Of a DNA stretch of 8,285 bases, positions 1-8,285 are shown piece by piece. A model generated the notes under the pieces. The model saw nothing but the letters and a program-made list of their open reading frames with translations. It ran no database searches and was not told the origin of the DNA. Within the stretch, counting starts at the first letter, position 1, and each line of letters opens with the position of its first letter. Source of the DNA: Candidatus Omnitrophota bacterium (lineage in GTDB: Bacteria; Omnitrophota; Gorgyraeia; Duberdicusellales; 4484-171); assembly GCA_030631705.1 (NCBI GenBank), contig DAOVKQ010000016.1:1-8285 (forward strand). Direction: 5' to 3'. Made by a program: the position numbers and the translations under genes.

Positions 1-1110
<1,110 letters not shown>

Positions 1111-1129
<19 letters not shown>

Positions 1130-1635
1130 CCCAAGAAACGAGCTCTGCGATAGTAATGATAACGGTTATCTGCTGATGATTGCAGGTTGAGTTTTTTGCT
1201 AGTATTGTGCCCTTTAAGATACATGGAATTGTAGTCTGTTCCTCCTGAGAAGAATAGAGGAAAGACACCATAGTCTCTATTTCCGTAAACAACCTCCCAG
1301 CCATCCGGGGATTTTGAATTCGCATCCAGGGATAATTGTTGCGTCTCTTCGAATGAAATTTCTTTACTTTCATCTGTCGCGACGTTATGGATAAGTAACC
1401 TTACGATTCCCGGGGTGTAATGTTGGGGATATTTGACCTCACGTTCAATCAACTTTCCGCTTTCGACGACATATTGTTTGCCTTTATAATAATCGTCACC
1501 AGTCACATAAAGGAAATTAAACTGGGGCTGCGGACTAAATATAGCCGGCAGATAAATGCTAAGTGCCACCAAGACAATCATTAGAATAGGAATGGCGATA
1601 CCAATGATAAGTGAGATGTTGTCTTTAATCTTCAC
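1111..1635 (-). CDS. Single-span membrane protein of unknown function, partner of the DUF2157-like gene
   Basis: The product has 174 residues. It starts at a GTG codon (1635-1633), chosen because the short charged MKIKDN leader comes directly before the membrane helix and the upstream promoter fits. One strong hydrophobic helix spans about residues 8-33, probably with a cytoplasmic N-terminus. The remaining 140 residues form a soluble domain likely outside the membrane, rich in aromatic residues (FLYVTGDDYYKGKQY at 41-55, DYGVFPLFFSGGTDY at 121-135, RYHYYRR at 158-164). I recall similar small proteins next to DUF2157 genes in candidate-phylum genomes, but no function is known to me. Its stop at 1113-1111 overlaps the next gene, so the two are co-translated. 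No clear Shine-Dalgarno is seen before the GTG. No catalytic motif is recognisable. Confidence 0.6.
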
Positions 1636-1672
1636 GTACTTTTATTATTAACGTTTCTAATCTGTAAAGCGA

Positions 1673-1701
1673 ATTATATCAAATCCGGCATGTGAATACA
1701 A
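1673..1701 (-). promoter_or_regulatory. Predicted sigma70-type promoter for the 174-aa gene
   Basis: On the minus strand a perfect TATAAT (1678-1673) is preceded, after a 17-base spacer, by TTGTAT (1701-1696), a weak match to TTGACA. Transcription would start near 1666, leaving a leader of about 30 bases before the GTG at 1635. The gap 1636-1709 between the M20 gene and this gene holds nothing else recognisable; no terminator hairpin was found for the operon that ends at 1710. Confidence 0.45.
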
Positions 1702-1709
1702 GCGGATGT

Positions 1710-2873
1710 TCAACTGGCACCTCTGCGGTCATCTGTATGGGAGACAAGATACTTATCTAAAGCCATAAGGTAATCTTTCAGAACGATTACGCCTTTATGC
1801 AGGTTATTTACGCTCACGTATTCGTTTTTTATATGTGCGCAACCCCGGGAGCCAAAGCCAAAAGCAAAAGTTTCTATTCCCTTATTTTTTAAAAAGTTAA
1901 TCACTGTGGCGCCGAAACTGGGTTTAAGCTTGTGTTCGATTTTATGTTTTTTAAGAATTCCCTTTAGAATCTTTATCAAAAAACTTTTTCTGTCTATCTC
2001 TACCGCGTCCTGAGAAGCTAAAACGCTTATTTTGTATTTTCCGGCATACTTTTTTAACACTTTTTCTGTTTCTCTAATAACATTTTCTTTTTTCATTGAG
2101 GGTATCAGCCTGAAGTCTAAATCAAAACAAACATATCCGGCGACAATATTAACTTTATCGCCTCCTTCGATTCGCCCTACATTCAAGGTAGGTTTCTTAA
2201 GTAAAGGGTGACGGCTGCGGGAAAGCTTTAGTTTTAATAAATCGTGCAGGATATAAATTGCTTCTTCTATGGCATTCACCCCTCTTTCGGGGTAGGCGCC
2301 ATGCGCCTCCCTGCCAAAAACTTCTACTCTTAAATGAAGGAGTCCTTTCTGGGCTATAATAATATCGAACTCATTACTGTCTAAAACCAAACCATAATCT
2401 ATACTTTTAAACTTCTTAACCAGCGGCTTTATTCCAAAAACGCTTCCGGTTTCTTCATCGCCGCAGAAAGCAAATATCAAATCTAAATTTTTAAGGCGTA
2501 TCTTTTCTTGTTTAAACATCTTTATAAGATAAAGGGCAACCGCGACATTACACTTACAATCAGTGGCCCCTCTTCCGTAGATCTTACCCCCGGCTAATGT
2601 TCCCGACAAAGGACCATAGCGCCAGGCGCCGCCGGCAGGAACCGTATCTAAATGAGGTGTTAAAAGTATAGACTTTTTTCTTTTTAAGGAAGGGATCGTA
2701 CAGACAACATTTGTTCTGTTTTTCTTAAATTCATGAAGGGTGCTTTTTACTTTAAGATTTTTTAGATATGCTTTTATAAAAAGGGATATCTTTTTTTCAT
2801 TGCCCGGAGGGTTCTGGGAATCTATTCTAATCAGCTCCTGAGTAAGTTTTATTAATTCTTTACTTTTGCGCAT
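1710..2873 (-). CDS. M20-family metallopeptidase (ArgE/DapE/CPG2-like deacylase)
   Basis: This 387-residue protein has the full set of M20 motifs. Metal ligand H74 and its supporting D76 are in TPHLDTVPAG, and bridging D105 is in GRGATDCK. The general base E140 and metal-binding E141 are in GDEETGS. A late ligand H347 is in CAHIKNEYV. A dimerisation (lid) domain lies about 178-290, containing HGAYPERGVNAIEEA. M20 enzymes are usually cytoplasmic di-zinc hydrolases that cleave an amide bond next to a free carboxylate; ArgE, DapE, dipeptidase and carboxypeptidase G2 share this fold. The substrate cannot be fixed from motifs. It starts 6 bases after the PilZ-protein stop, so it is probably the last gene of that operon and may process a product linked to the envelope proteins; this is inference. 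The last 11 residues (VSHTDDRRGAS) run past the usual family end and lie near a possible second boundary of the middle block. Confidence 0.85.
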   Translation of the reverse strand: MRKSKELIKLTQELIRIDSQNPPGNEKKISLFIKAYLKNLKVKSTLHEFKKNRTNVVCTIPSLKRKKSILLTPHLDTVPAGGAWRYGPLSGTLAGGKIYGRGATDCKCNVAVALYLIKMFKQEKIRLKNLDLIFAFCGDEETGSVFGIKPLVKKFKSIDYGLVLDSNEFDIIIAQKGLLHLRVEVFGREAHGAYPERGVNAIEEAIYILHDLLKLKLSRSRHPLLKKPTLNVGRIEGGDKVNIVAGYVCFDLDFRLIPSMKKENVIRETEKVLKKYAGKYKISVLASQDAVEIDRKSFLIKILKGILKKHKIEHKLKPSFGATVINFLKNKGIETFAFGFGSRGCAHIKNEYVSVNNLHKGVIVLKDYLMALDKYLVSHTDDRRGAS

Positions 2874-2879
2874 TTATAG

Positions 2880-4880
2880 TTAATCTTCGTATGCCCTATT
2901 TTCGTAAATATCTTTTAAAGACAATGCAAGAAATTCTCCCTGCAAAGGGTTAAACCCCCGGTAAGCGATAAGAAAATAAGCTGTTGATGCTAAAGAACCT
3001 GTCCTGTTGCCGCGGGGCGTGCGCCAACCGTGTCCGGTATCAACATTGGCATGCGAGGCATAAGGCAAAGTAGGATTTGCCTTGCCTGAAGGCGACGGAG
3101 AACTAATAATCATCTTTTGCAGTTCCGAAGCATACAGTAAAGCTTTATCCAAATAAGATTTATATCTCACAGAATCCTTATCTCTATAGTAATCAGCCAT
3201 AATTTCAAAGGCTAAAATCATCTGGGAGCTCCATTCTCCGGAAATAACACCTCCCCTGGCCAAATTCCGGAACTTGGCAAAATCAAAACCTTTTACTTTT
3301 ATATTTGTATCTCCCCGGGCGAATGTTGTCTCCACTTCACAATTCTTAACCGCAAAATCTAATATTTCATCGGGATCCATATCCAGTAAGAGTAAAATTT
3401 CAGGGCCTAAAGCGGTAATCGACCAACTATAAGTATCAGTGGCTATGGTCGCGTCCCCTTTACCGCGGTTAACAGGAACCTCCTTATCTGTATAAGCATA
3501 GTCATCCAGCCACCTTTTTATCCTGCGGCTTGCCTGGGAATATTTTTCTTTTCCGCCCAACTCGTGAAACAGCTTAAAGAAAGCGAAAGAATCTAAATTA
3601 TGCTCTGTGGAATACCAGGTAACCGTTGGCCCTCCGATAATACCTCCATCTTTATCCATCATTGTTATAAGAAAATCACCTACCTTTTCGGCAAGGGAAA
3701 AATATCTGTCATCTCCGGTCGCTTTTTCGTAAACAAGAGCCGCCAGCCCCACCCAGGCGTTAACACCCGAATAAATAGCATACTCAAAAACATCGCCGTT
3801 GGTATAATAAGCATTGTAAATAGGCTGATTAGCCATAATTTTATCAAGATAGAAACCCAAAATATTCTCTGCCCTCTCAAAATCATTAAAAATAACAAAT
3901 ACAATTGTCGCTAAAGACTGGTCATAAGTAAAAGCGACTTTGTCAAGATTCCTATCTCCCTCATAACTTAATACAAGTCCTCTTTTTAAATCCTGACGGT
4001 TTTTAATCCAACTATACATGCCTTCGAATATCTTTTTGCCTCTCTGGCGGGTAGTTTTTTCTCTTTCCTTAAAAGCAACCCTAAGGATATCCTGTGTTTT
4101 CCTGCTTTGATTTATTTTTTCTTTTAAAGAGGAATTTTCCTTCTCAAGGAAACCTATATTTTTGGTTAATTCTACAATTTTTTCCTTTAGATCCCTTGCT
4201 TTAGCGTCACTCTCCAACCCGTCATCCAAAGAACCTTCGTATCTCTTCTGCCAATAGGCAAGCTCTTTTTCTAAACCGGAAATCCCTTTGATTAAACTGT
4301 TTTGCTCCCCCTGCAAAAGGTTATAATTTTCTTTCTCTCTATCGATACTTTTTTTCAAAACCAAAGACTCTTCCAGTATATTTTCATATTCAGTCAGAAC
4401 AAGCTTATTGGCTTTAATAGTCTTTTGTTCTTTAAGCCACGAGGTAAATGTCATCAAAATAAGCATCGATACGGCAAAACCAACGACAAAAGGTAAAAAT
4501 TTCTTTAGCAGAGCATATTTAAAAAGTGAAAGTGTACTTTTTATTTTTCCTTCCTCAAACTCCACGCCTATCCTGTACTGAACAAAACGCGGCCTGTTTA
4601 TTTTCTCCTGCCAGGCTACTCTCGCGTAAGTAAACATTCCCTCCTTTTTAAAGGGAACTTCTATCTGGAGAGCTAAGCGCACATTGGACTTCAGCCTATC
4701 AGCAAACCCCCACCAGAGATCGTTTACCACCAGGCAAATTCCTTGTTTACTTATGTTATTGGTAAATCCCTGTAAATACGGCGTCTGGTTTTTCCCGAAA
4801 TCGTCAACGACATGAAACTCAACGGGTAACACCGTAGATATTCGCAAATATTTTCTTCGATTTCCGCTTACACCTTTCAT
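2880..4880 (-). CDS. PilZ domain / transmembrane / coiled-coil / alpha-alpha-toroid fusion protein
   Basis: This 666-residue protein has an uncommon layout. Residues 5-112 form a PilZ domain with both c-di-GMP contact motifs: RRKYLR (8-13, RxxxR) and NISKQG (42-47, D/N-x-S-x-x-G). One membrane helix follows at about 128-149. A charged Lys/Glu-rich coiled coil covers about 155-280. Residues about 285-645 form a helical, aromatic-rich domain with motifs such as FTYDQSLATIVF, YSGVNAWVGLAALVYEKATG, TVTWYSTEHNLDSFAFFK and SGEWSSQMILAFE; this pattern recalls six-hairpin (alpha/alpha) glycosidase or lyase folds. With PilZ in the cytoplasm, the C-terminal part would face the periplasm. Acidic residues D411, E426 and D430 are plausible active-site candidates, but catalysis is unproven. 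The gene overlaps the small TPR gene by ATGA and is followed after 6 bases by the M20 gene. c-di-GMP control of an envelope polysaccharide activity is a reasonable hypothesis, by analogy with PilZ-linked exopolysaccharide systems. Confidence 0.75.
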   Translation of the reverse strand: MKGVSGNRRKYLRISTVLPVEFHVVDDFGKNQTPYLQGFTNNISKQGICLVVNDLWWGFADRLKSNVRLALQIEVPFKKEGMFTYARVAWQEKINRPRFVQYRIGVEFEEGKIKSTLSLFKYALLKKFLPFVVGFAVSMLILMTFTSWLKEQKTIKANKLVLTEYENILEESLVLKKSIDREKENYNLLQGEQNSLIKGISGLEKELAYWQKRYEGSLDDGLESDAKARDLKEKIVELTKNIGFLEKENSSLKEKINQSRKTQDILRVAFKEREKTTRQRGKKIFEGMYSWIKNRQDLKRGLVLSYEGDRNLDKVAFTYDQSLATIVFVIFNDFERAENILGFYLDKIMANQPIYNAYYTNGDVFEYAIYSGVNAWVGLAALVYEKATGDDRYFSLAEKVGDFLITMMDKDGGIIGGPTVTWYSTEHNLDSFAFFKLFHELGGKEKYSQASRRIKRWLDDYAYTDKEVPVNRGKGDATIATDTYSWSITALGPEILLLLDMDPDEILDFAVKNCEVETTFARGDTNIKVKGFDFAKFRNLARGGVISGEWSSQMILAFEIMADYYRDKDSVRYKSYLDKALLYASELQKMIISSPSPSGKANPTLPYASHANVDTGHGWRTPRGNRTGSLASTAYFLIAYRGFNPLQGEFLALSLKDIYENRAYED

Positions 4881-5257
4881 AAGCTTAATCTTTTTAGCTT
4901 CTGTATTTTCTCAAAAAAGCGCTCAAAACCCACATCTTTTCTTACATTCTCTAGATCGGCATCTTTTAGAATATGGCAAAAATCATCATAGCCTAAAAGC
5001 ACGGCTTTCTTTAATTCTTTAAAGGCGCTTTCAAACTTTCCCGTCAAAGACAAACTACAGGCCAGGTTATAATGAACAACCGGATCCTCCGGCTTTAATT
5101 CGCTAAGGCGCCTGTCCACCCTTAATCCTTCATCATAGAACCCGCTGCGCGTATAAGCATCGCCCAGGCAGGAAAGGGCCTGGACAAAATTAGGACTTTT
5201 CTTTAATAACTGCTCGTAGAATATTATCTCAAAATCTTTCCTTTTCCTTGTCTTCAT
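4877..5257 (-). CDS. Small TPR-repeat protein
   Basis: This 126-residue protein has no signal peptide or membrane helix. Two tetratricopeptide repeats are visible at about 24-58 (ALSCLGDAYTRSGFYDEGL) and 60-92 (HYNLACSLSLTGKFESAFK), with a partial helix pair before them. The end KDADLENVRKDVGFERFF (98-115) is the capping segment common in TPR proteins (D-x-DL-x-x-(L/V)-R-x-D-x-x-F). It probably acts as a cytoplasmic protein-binding scaffold, possibly for the PilZ protein encoded next. Its ATG overlaps the stop of the transglutaminase-like gene (ATGA, 5257-5254), and its own stop overlaps the PilZ-gene ATG (4880-4877). A GGAG at 5275-5272 is 14 bases upstream of the start, rather far for a Shine-Dalgarno, so translational coupling is likely. 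Confidence 0.8.
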   Translation of the reverse strand: MKTRKRKDFEIIFYEQLLKKSPNFVQALSCLGDAYTRSGFYDEGLRVDRRLSELKPEDPVVHYNLACSLSLTGKFESAFKELKKAVLLGYDDFCHILKDADLENVRKDVGFERFFEKIQKLKRLSL

Positions 5258-7614
5258 TTATTTTCTACTTTCTCCAAGATGACTTCTTCCCTTAAAAGAT
5301 ACAGCACTTTCTCCAGCTGATTTTTAAATTTTTCATATTCGTTAGTCTCAACAAACCTGCTTTTTATTTTAAACTCCCGGAGGCGGATAAGTTCATTGCG
5401 TTCTTTTTTGTATGCCGCGCTGAATGTAAACCAAGGGCTATCCAAAACAGCCGGTTCGGGCATATGCTTTATTTCTAAATTATCCGGTAAAATTACCCGC
5501 AATTTAGAACGCTTGGAAAAAAGGGCGCCGAAATCAACGGCAAACCTTCTTTGCTCCTTGGCAATTAAATTATTATCGAGCTGCATCTCGTCTAATGCCG
5601 GAACTATTCTCAACTTTCCCGCGGGATTCAAGAATTTTTCCGTAGTAAAAACGTACTTAAGCACAGGTGCTCTGTCGAAATCATCAACATTCTTAATCTC
5701 ATAATCCATTAACTTTGAGAAAGACGAAATTTGCACCATCTTTTCCTGAATATCTTCTTTAATCTTGAAAGGGTGTGTATATTTTAGATACCAGCGGTGG
5801 CCGGAGGTAAAAAACCCTTGAGTAGTTACAATTCTTGTAATACTCGCGTTCTCTTTGGCGTCAAGCGTAATTACCATTTCATAACTTACTCCGTTTTCCG
5901 ACAGCATTGGAGTTTTGGTTATTTTCCACTGTTTGTCTAAAAATACCATAACCGTCCTATTCTGGTCGGAAAGAGGCAAATCCCCAAAAGAAGTCGTCTC
6001 CGCCGTAGGGTCCATAAAAATCAATTCTCCCTCGTTCTCTAAGGCACAAATAGCGTGGTTAAAATTAACTGAAGGAAATTCCTCGCTGATTTCGTAAATA
6101 CTTCTTGTAGGAATCAATACCGGATAAGCTCTTATGCCGGAAAAACGCATCATAGCAACAAGGAGAATTGCCTGATCCTTGCAGTCCCCGTAGCGGTTCA
6201 CAAAAACTTCCTCCCCAGCGTGAGGTTCGTGTCCGCTTTCTCCGTACTCTACAGCTACGTAACGGATATTTCGGGCACAAAATTCGTATAATTTTTTGGC
6301 TTTATCTAAATAATTTTTACAATCCTTAGTGAGCTCCTTTGTAAACTCTTTGGTTTGCTCACTTAAGGTGAATTTATCACTGTAGAGGCTGCTCCACCAT
6401 AAGTAAATTTCCTCCCAGGAAGAAAAGCTGGAAATAGCTACAGCCGGATTCACCCTTGCCTGGGGAGGCATGTTATATTCAGGGATTAGCGGTTTAATTT
6501 CCTTAAACTCCCAGCTATATATTTTACTATCCGCTTTTTTCTTAAAGCGCGGCTTTAAATCGTGAGAACCGGCATAAACAGTATTAAAAAATTTAAAATG
6601 CGCCTTATCTTCTTTGGGGATGCTTAGCTTAAACTTAGCTAGGTATACGGGATATCTCTCACGCAGCCTATAGACAAAACTTATATCTTTTTCGTTAATT
6701 AATTTGGAAGAGTATATTTTTATCTTGTATTCAATAAATGAACCTACATCTACCATGGGCATGGAAATAATCATTGCCCTCGCATTGCTGTAAAGAGGGA
6801 AATTTAAGTACTTACTGACATCGCGAATGTGTTCTTTTCCGGCATACATCACTTTACCGTCCTTGGTAATCGACCGGGCCAATTCAAGCTCTATCCTCTC
6901 ATAGGTTGAGTCGTAACCTATTTCCACTTCTGCCAAACGCTTCCCTCTTTCTTTTAAGATTTGCTCTATGACATGAACCGTGGAAACAGAAGTATTCCGG
7001 GGAGTAAGTTCTATATCTTCATTTACAAAAAGGATTACCGCGGCGGCATCGGACTCTTTCTCTATAAAATTTTTAGCTTTACGGGAAATTTCCAGTATTT
7101 GTTTGGGAATTTTTTGTTCTGTCCGCGATTTAATTTCTTTTATCCGCGATAAAGCATTTTCTCTTAACTTACCGGCAACTTTTTTATATGTTTTTATTGC
7201 CTTTGAGAACAAGTTTTTACTCTCAAGCGCGGTAGCATATAGATAAAAATATTCTCCGTCTGAAAAGCCTTCGATATTATCGGGAAAATCTTTATCCAGA
7301 CGGTCAAATATTTCGATTGCATAGCCGTATTCTTTAAGGCACGCGTAAGCTTTAGCTAAAATCACTCTGGCCTGAAAATGTTTTTGATTTTTAAGGAGCT
7401 TTTTTATCGGCTCGTAATCGCGAAAGCTATAATAAAATTTCGACAGTCTGATTCTTAAATCATAATCACCGGGATTTTCTTTAAGGAGAACCTGATAGTA
7501 TTTAACTGTTTTCTCGTACTCGGCTTTGAGGTTAACTGTCCCGGCATAGGAAGATTCCAGGCAAAAAAGAAACAATAACGAAATTATAAATTTAAGCAAT
7601 AATTTTGAGGACAT
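5254..7614 (-). CDS. Secreted TPR / DUF3857 / transglutaminase-like protein
   Basis: The 786-residue product opens with a signal peptide (lysine at 4, hydrophobic core about 5-19, likely cut after SSYA at 24), so it should be exported. TPR-like helices cover about 30-150. A DUF3857 domain lies about 185-345. A transglutaminase-like core covers about 435-545, with an apparently complete triad: C478 in RYGDCKDQAIL, H520 in NFNHAI and D535 in FMDPTAE. A beta-rich tail (about 575-750) fits the DUF3858-type C-terminus that often follows. Proteins of this class are widespread in Bacteroidota and other Gram-negatives, mostly with unknown substrates; the Cys-His-Asp core could act as a peptidase or a cross-linking enzyme on envelope proteins. 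It is the first gene of the four-gene run. No good Shine-Dalgarno precedes the ATG at 7614; the start is supported by the signal peptide. Confidence 0.85.
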   Translation of the reverse strand: MSSKLLLKFIISLLFLFCLESSYAGTVNLKAEYEKTVKYYQVLLKENPGDYDLRIRLSKFYYSFRDYEPIKKLLKNQKHFQARVILAKAYACLKEYGYAIEIFDRLDKDFPDNIEGFSDGEYFYLYATALESKNLFSKAIKTYKKVAGKLRENALSRIKEIKSRTEQKIPKQILEISRKAKNFIEKESDAAAVILFVNEDIELTPRNTSVSTVHVIEQILKERGKRLAEVEIGYDSTYERIELELARSITKDGKVMYAGKEHIRDVSKYLNFPLYSNARAMIISMPMVDVGSFIEYKIKIYSSKLINEKDISFVYRLRERYPVYLAKFKLSIPKEDKAHFKFFNTVYAGSHDLKPRFKKKADSKIYSWEFKEIKPLIPEYNMPPQARVNPAVAISSFSSWEEIYLWWSSLYSDKFTLSEQTKEFTKELTKDCKNYLDKAKKLYEFCARNIRYVAVEYGESGHEPHAGEEVFVNRYGDCKDQAILLVAMMRFSGIRAYPVLIPTRSIYEISEEFPSVNFNHAICALENEGELIFMDPTAETTSFGDLPLSDQNRTVMVFLDKQWKITKTPMLSENGVSYEMVITLDAKENASITRIVTTQGFFTSGHRWYLKYTHPFKIKEDIQEKMVQISSFSKLMDYEIKNVDDFDRAPVLKYVFTTEKFLNPAGKLRIVPALDEMQLDNNLIAKEQRRFAVDFGALFSKRSKLRVILPDNLEIKHMPEPAVLDSPWFTFSAAYKKERNELIRLREFKIKSRFVETNEYEKFKNQLEKVLYLLREEVILEKVENK

Positions 7615-7720
7615 CTTTTATAGGCTGATTTTTGTAGAGACCAAGCTTCTTTGCCTCTCTGCTAAGGCTGTTAACGGTTGTTTTTATCCGCCTCCGCGCG
7701 TGAATCCGTGGAGCTTCATC
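7592..7720 (-). other. Start-less 42-codon open frame in the gap after the aminotransferase gene
   Basis: The 101 bases at 7615-7715 hold no annotated gene, promoter or terminator that I can recognise. One minus-strand frame is open from 7720 to a TAA at 7594-7592. It reads protein-like and basic (DEAPRIHARRRIKTTVNSL at its start, KKLGLYKNQPIKDVLKIIA at its end) but has no ATG, GTG or TTG. In a neighbouring frame an ATG at 7719, overlapping the aminotransferase stop as ATGA, gives MKLHGFTRGGG then TAA at 7686-7684. A -1 shift around the GGAGGCGG run would join the two into one small protein of about 40 residues. It could be a decayed gene, a sequencing error, a frameshifted small gene or chance. 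I do not recognise the peptide. Confidence 0.3.
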
Positions 7721-8285
7721 TTAAAAACTCTTCTATCCGGACAATTGCCTCTTTTAAATTGTCTATTGTGTTTGCGTAAGAAATTCTTACAAAATTATCG
7801 TAAGCAGCGCCGAAAGCCCGGCCGGGGACAACGGCAACTTTTTTCTCTATAAGCAATTTCTTGGCAAAATCCAGAGAGTTGAGGCCGGTTTTCTTTATGG
7901 AAGAAAAACAATAGAACGCTCCCTTAGGCTTTACCGTAGAGAGCCCTATGCGATTAAGCTCTTTGACTAAAAAATCGCGGCGGCGCCTGTATTCTTTATT
8001 CATGCTCATGATTTCTTTATGACACTTTAAAGCTTCCTGGGCCGCCATCTGGGAAATAATCGGCGGACAAAGCATGCCGAAAGAATGAATCTTGGTCATT
8101 GCTGATATGATCTCTCCTGAAGCACAGGCATAGCCTATCCTGAAACCGGTCATGGCATGGCTTTTAGAAAAGCCGTTTAAAAGAATTGTTTTTTCTTTTG
8201 CCCCCCTTAAAGAAGAAAAAGGAATATGACTTTTATCATAAATCAATTCATGATAAACCTCATCGCTTACAACCACAATATCCTC
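7716..8285 (-). CDS. Class I/II PLP-dependent aminotransferase (aspartate aminotransferase-like), C-terminal half
   Basis: The frame stays open to the right edge (EDIVVVSDEVYHE at the start of the fragment), so the gene begins outside the window; the GTG at 8276 is an internal valine, not the start. The visible 189 residues include the PLP-contacting Asp and Tyr in SDEVYHELIYD, the Schiff-base lysine in FSKSHAMTGFRIGY (fragment residue 41, with the phosphate-binding Arg at 49) and the substrate-carboxylate Arg in FVRISYA (residue 167). The S-K-x-x-x-M-T-G-x-R-x-GY form is typical of the AspB-like subgroup of fold-type I enzymes. These transfer the amino group between aspartate or related amino acids and 2-oxoglutarate in the cytoplasm. 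Exact substrate cannot be settled from the C-terminal half. It lies upstream of, and on the same strand as, the four-gene run, separated by 101 bases. Confidence 0.9.
   Translation of the reverse strand, partial: EDIVVVSDEVYHELIYDKSHIPFSSLRGAKEKTILLNGFSKSHAMTGFRIGYACASGEIISAMTKIHSFGMLCPPIISQMAAQEALKCHKEIMSMNKEYRRRRDFLVKELNRIGLSTVKPKGAFYCFSSIKKTGLNSLDFAKKLLIEKKVAVVPGRAFGAAYDNFVRISYANTIDNLKEAIVRIEEFLR

Noticed and set aside
3600..3914. A plus-strand ORF of 104 codons
   Set aside because: It is antisense to the conserved toroid domain of the PilZ protein and has no ribosome binding site that I can see.
6065..6280. A 71-codon minus-strand ORF inside the transglutaminase-like gene
   Set aside because: It overlaps the catalytic core in another frame and is Arg/Ser/Gly-rich with no recognisable motif.
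6961..7246. Two overlapping plus-strand ORFs
   Set aside because: Both lie antisense to the N-terminal part of the DUF3857 gene and look like chance open frames.
7615..7715. Possible terminator or riboswitch in the gap after the aminotransferase
   Set aside because: No GC-rich hairpin followed by a T run, and no known riboswitch core, could be found on the transcribed strand.

Overview
The window looks like part of a genome from an uncultured Gram-negative-type bacterium. The right-hand genes (a PilZ / six-hairpin fusion, a DUF3857-transglutaminase protein and TPR proteins) recall Omnitrophota-like or related candidate phyla. That placement is inferred from protein style, not from a marker gene. 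No rRNA, tRNA, CRISPR array, insertion sequence or transposase was seen.

Left edge (1 to about 343, + strand): the 3' end of rsmD overlaps coaD by ATGA. coaD is recognisable only to about codon 52, then stops resembling the family in mid-domain.

Middle block (about 345-1709, - strand): two membrane-protein genes, a 174-aa single-span protein and a DUF2157-like multi-span protein, follow a plausible sigma70-type promoter. The DUF2157-like gene loses its 3' part within about 30 bases of the place where coaD loses its own. Two unrelated convergent genes are thus cut at the same point, and the rest of coaD is nowhere in the window. Either a real rearrangement happened here or the contig is chimeric; the sequence alone cannot decide, though the essential role of coaD favours an assembly error.

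Right block (1710-8285, all - strand, transcribed right to left): a class I/II aminotransferase that runs off the window; a 101-base gap with a puzzling open frame lacking a start codon; then a tight four-gene run. These four are a secreted TPR-DUF3857-transglutaminase protein, a small TPR protein, a PilZ-TM-coiled-coil-alpha/alpha-toroid protein and an M20 metallopeptidase. The first two junctions are ATGA overlaps and the third has a 6-base gap. The genes are probably co-transcribed and may form a cell-envelope module with a c-di-GMP input through PilZ. This is the most interesting intact unit in the window; its biological role is not known from the sequence.
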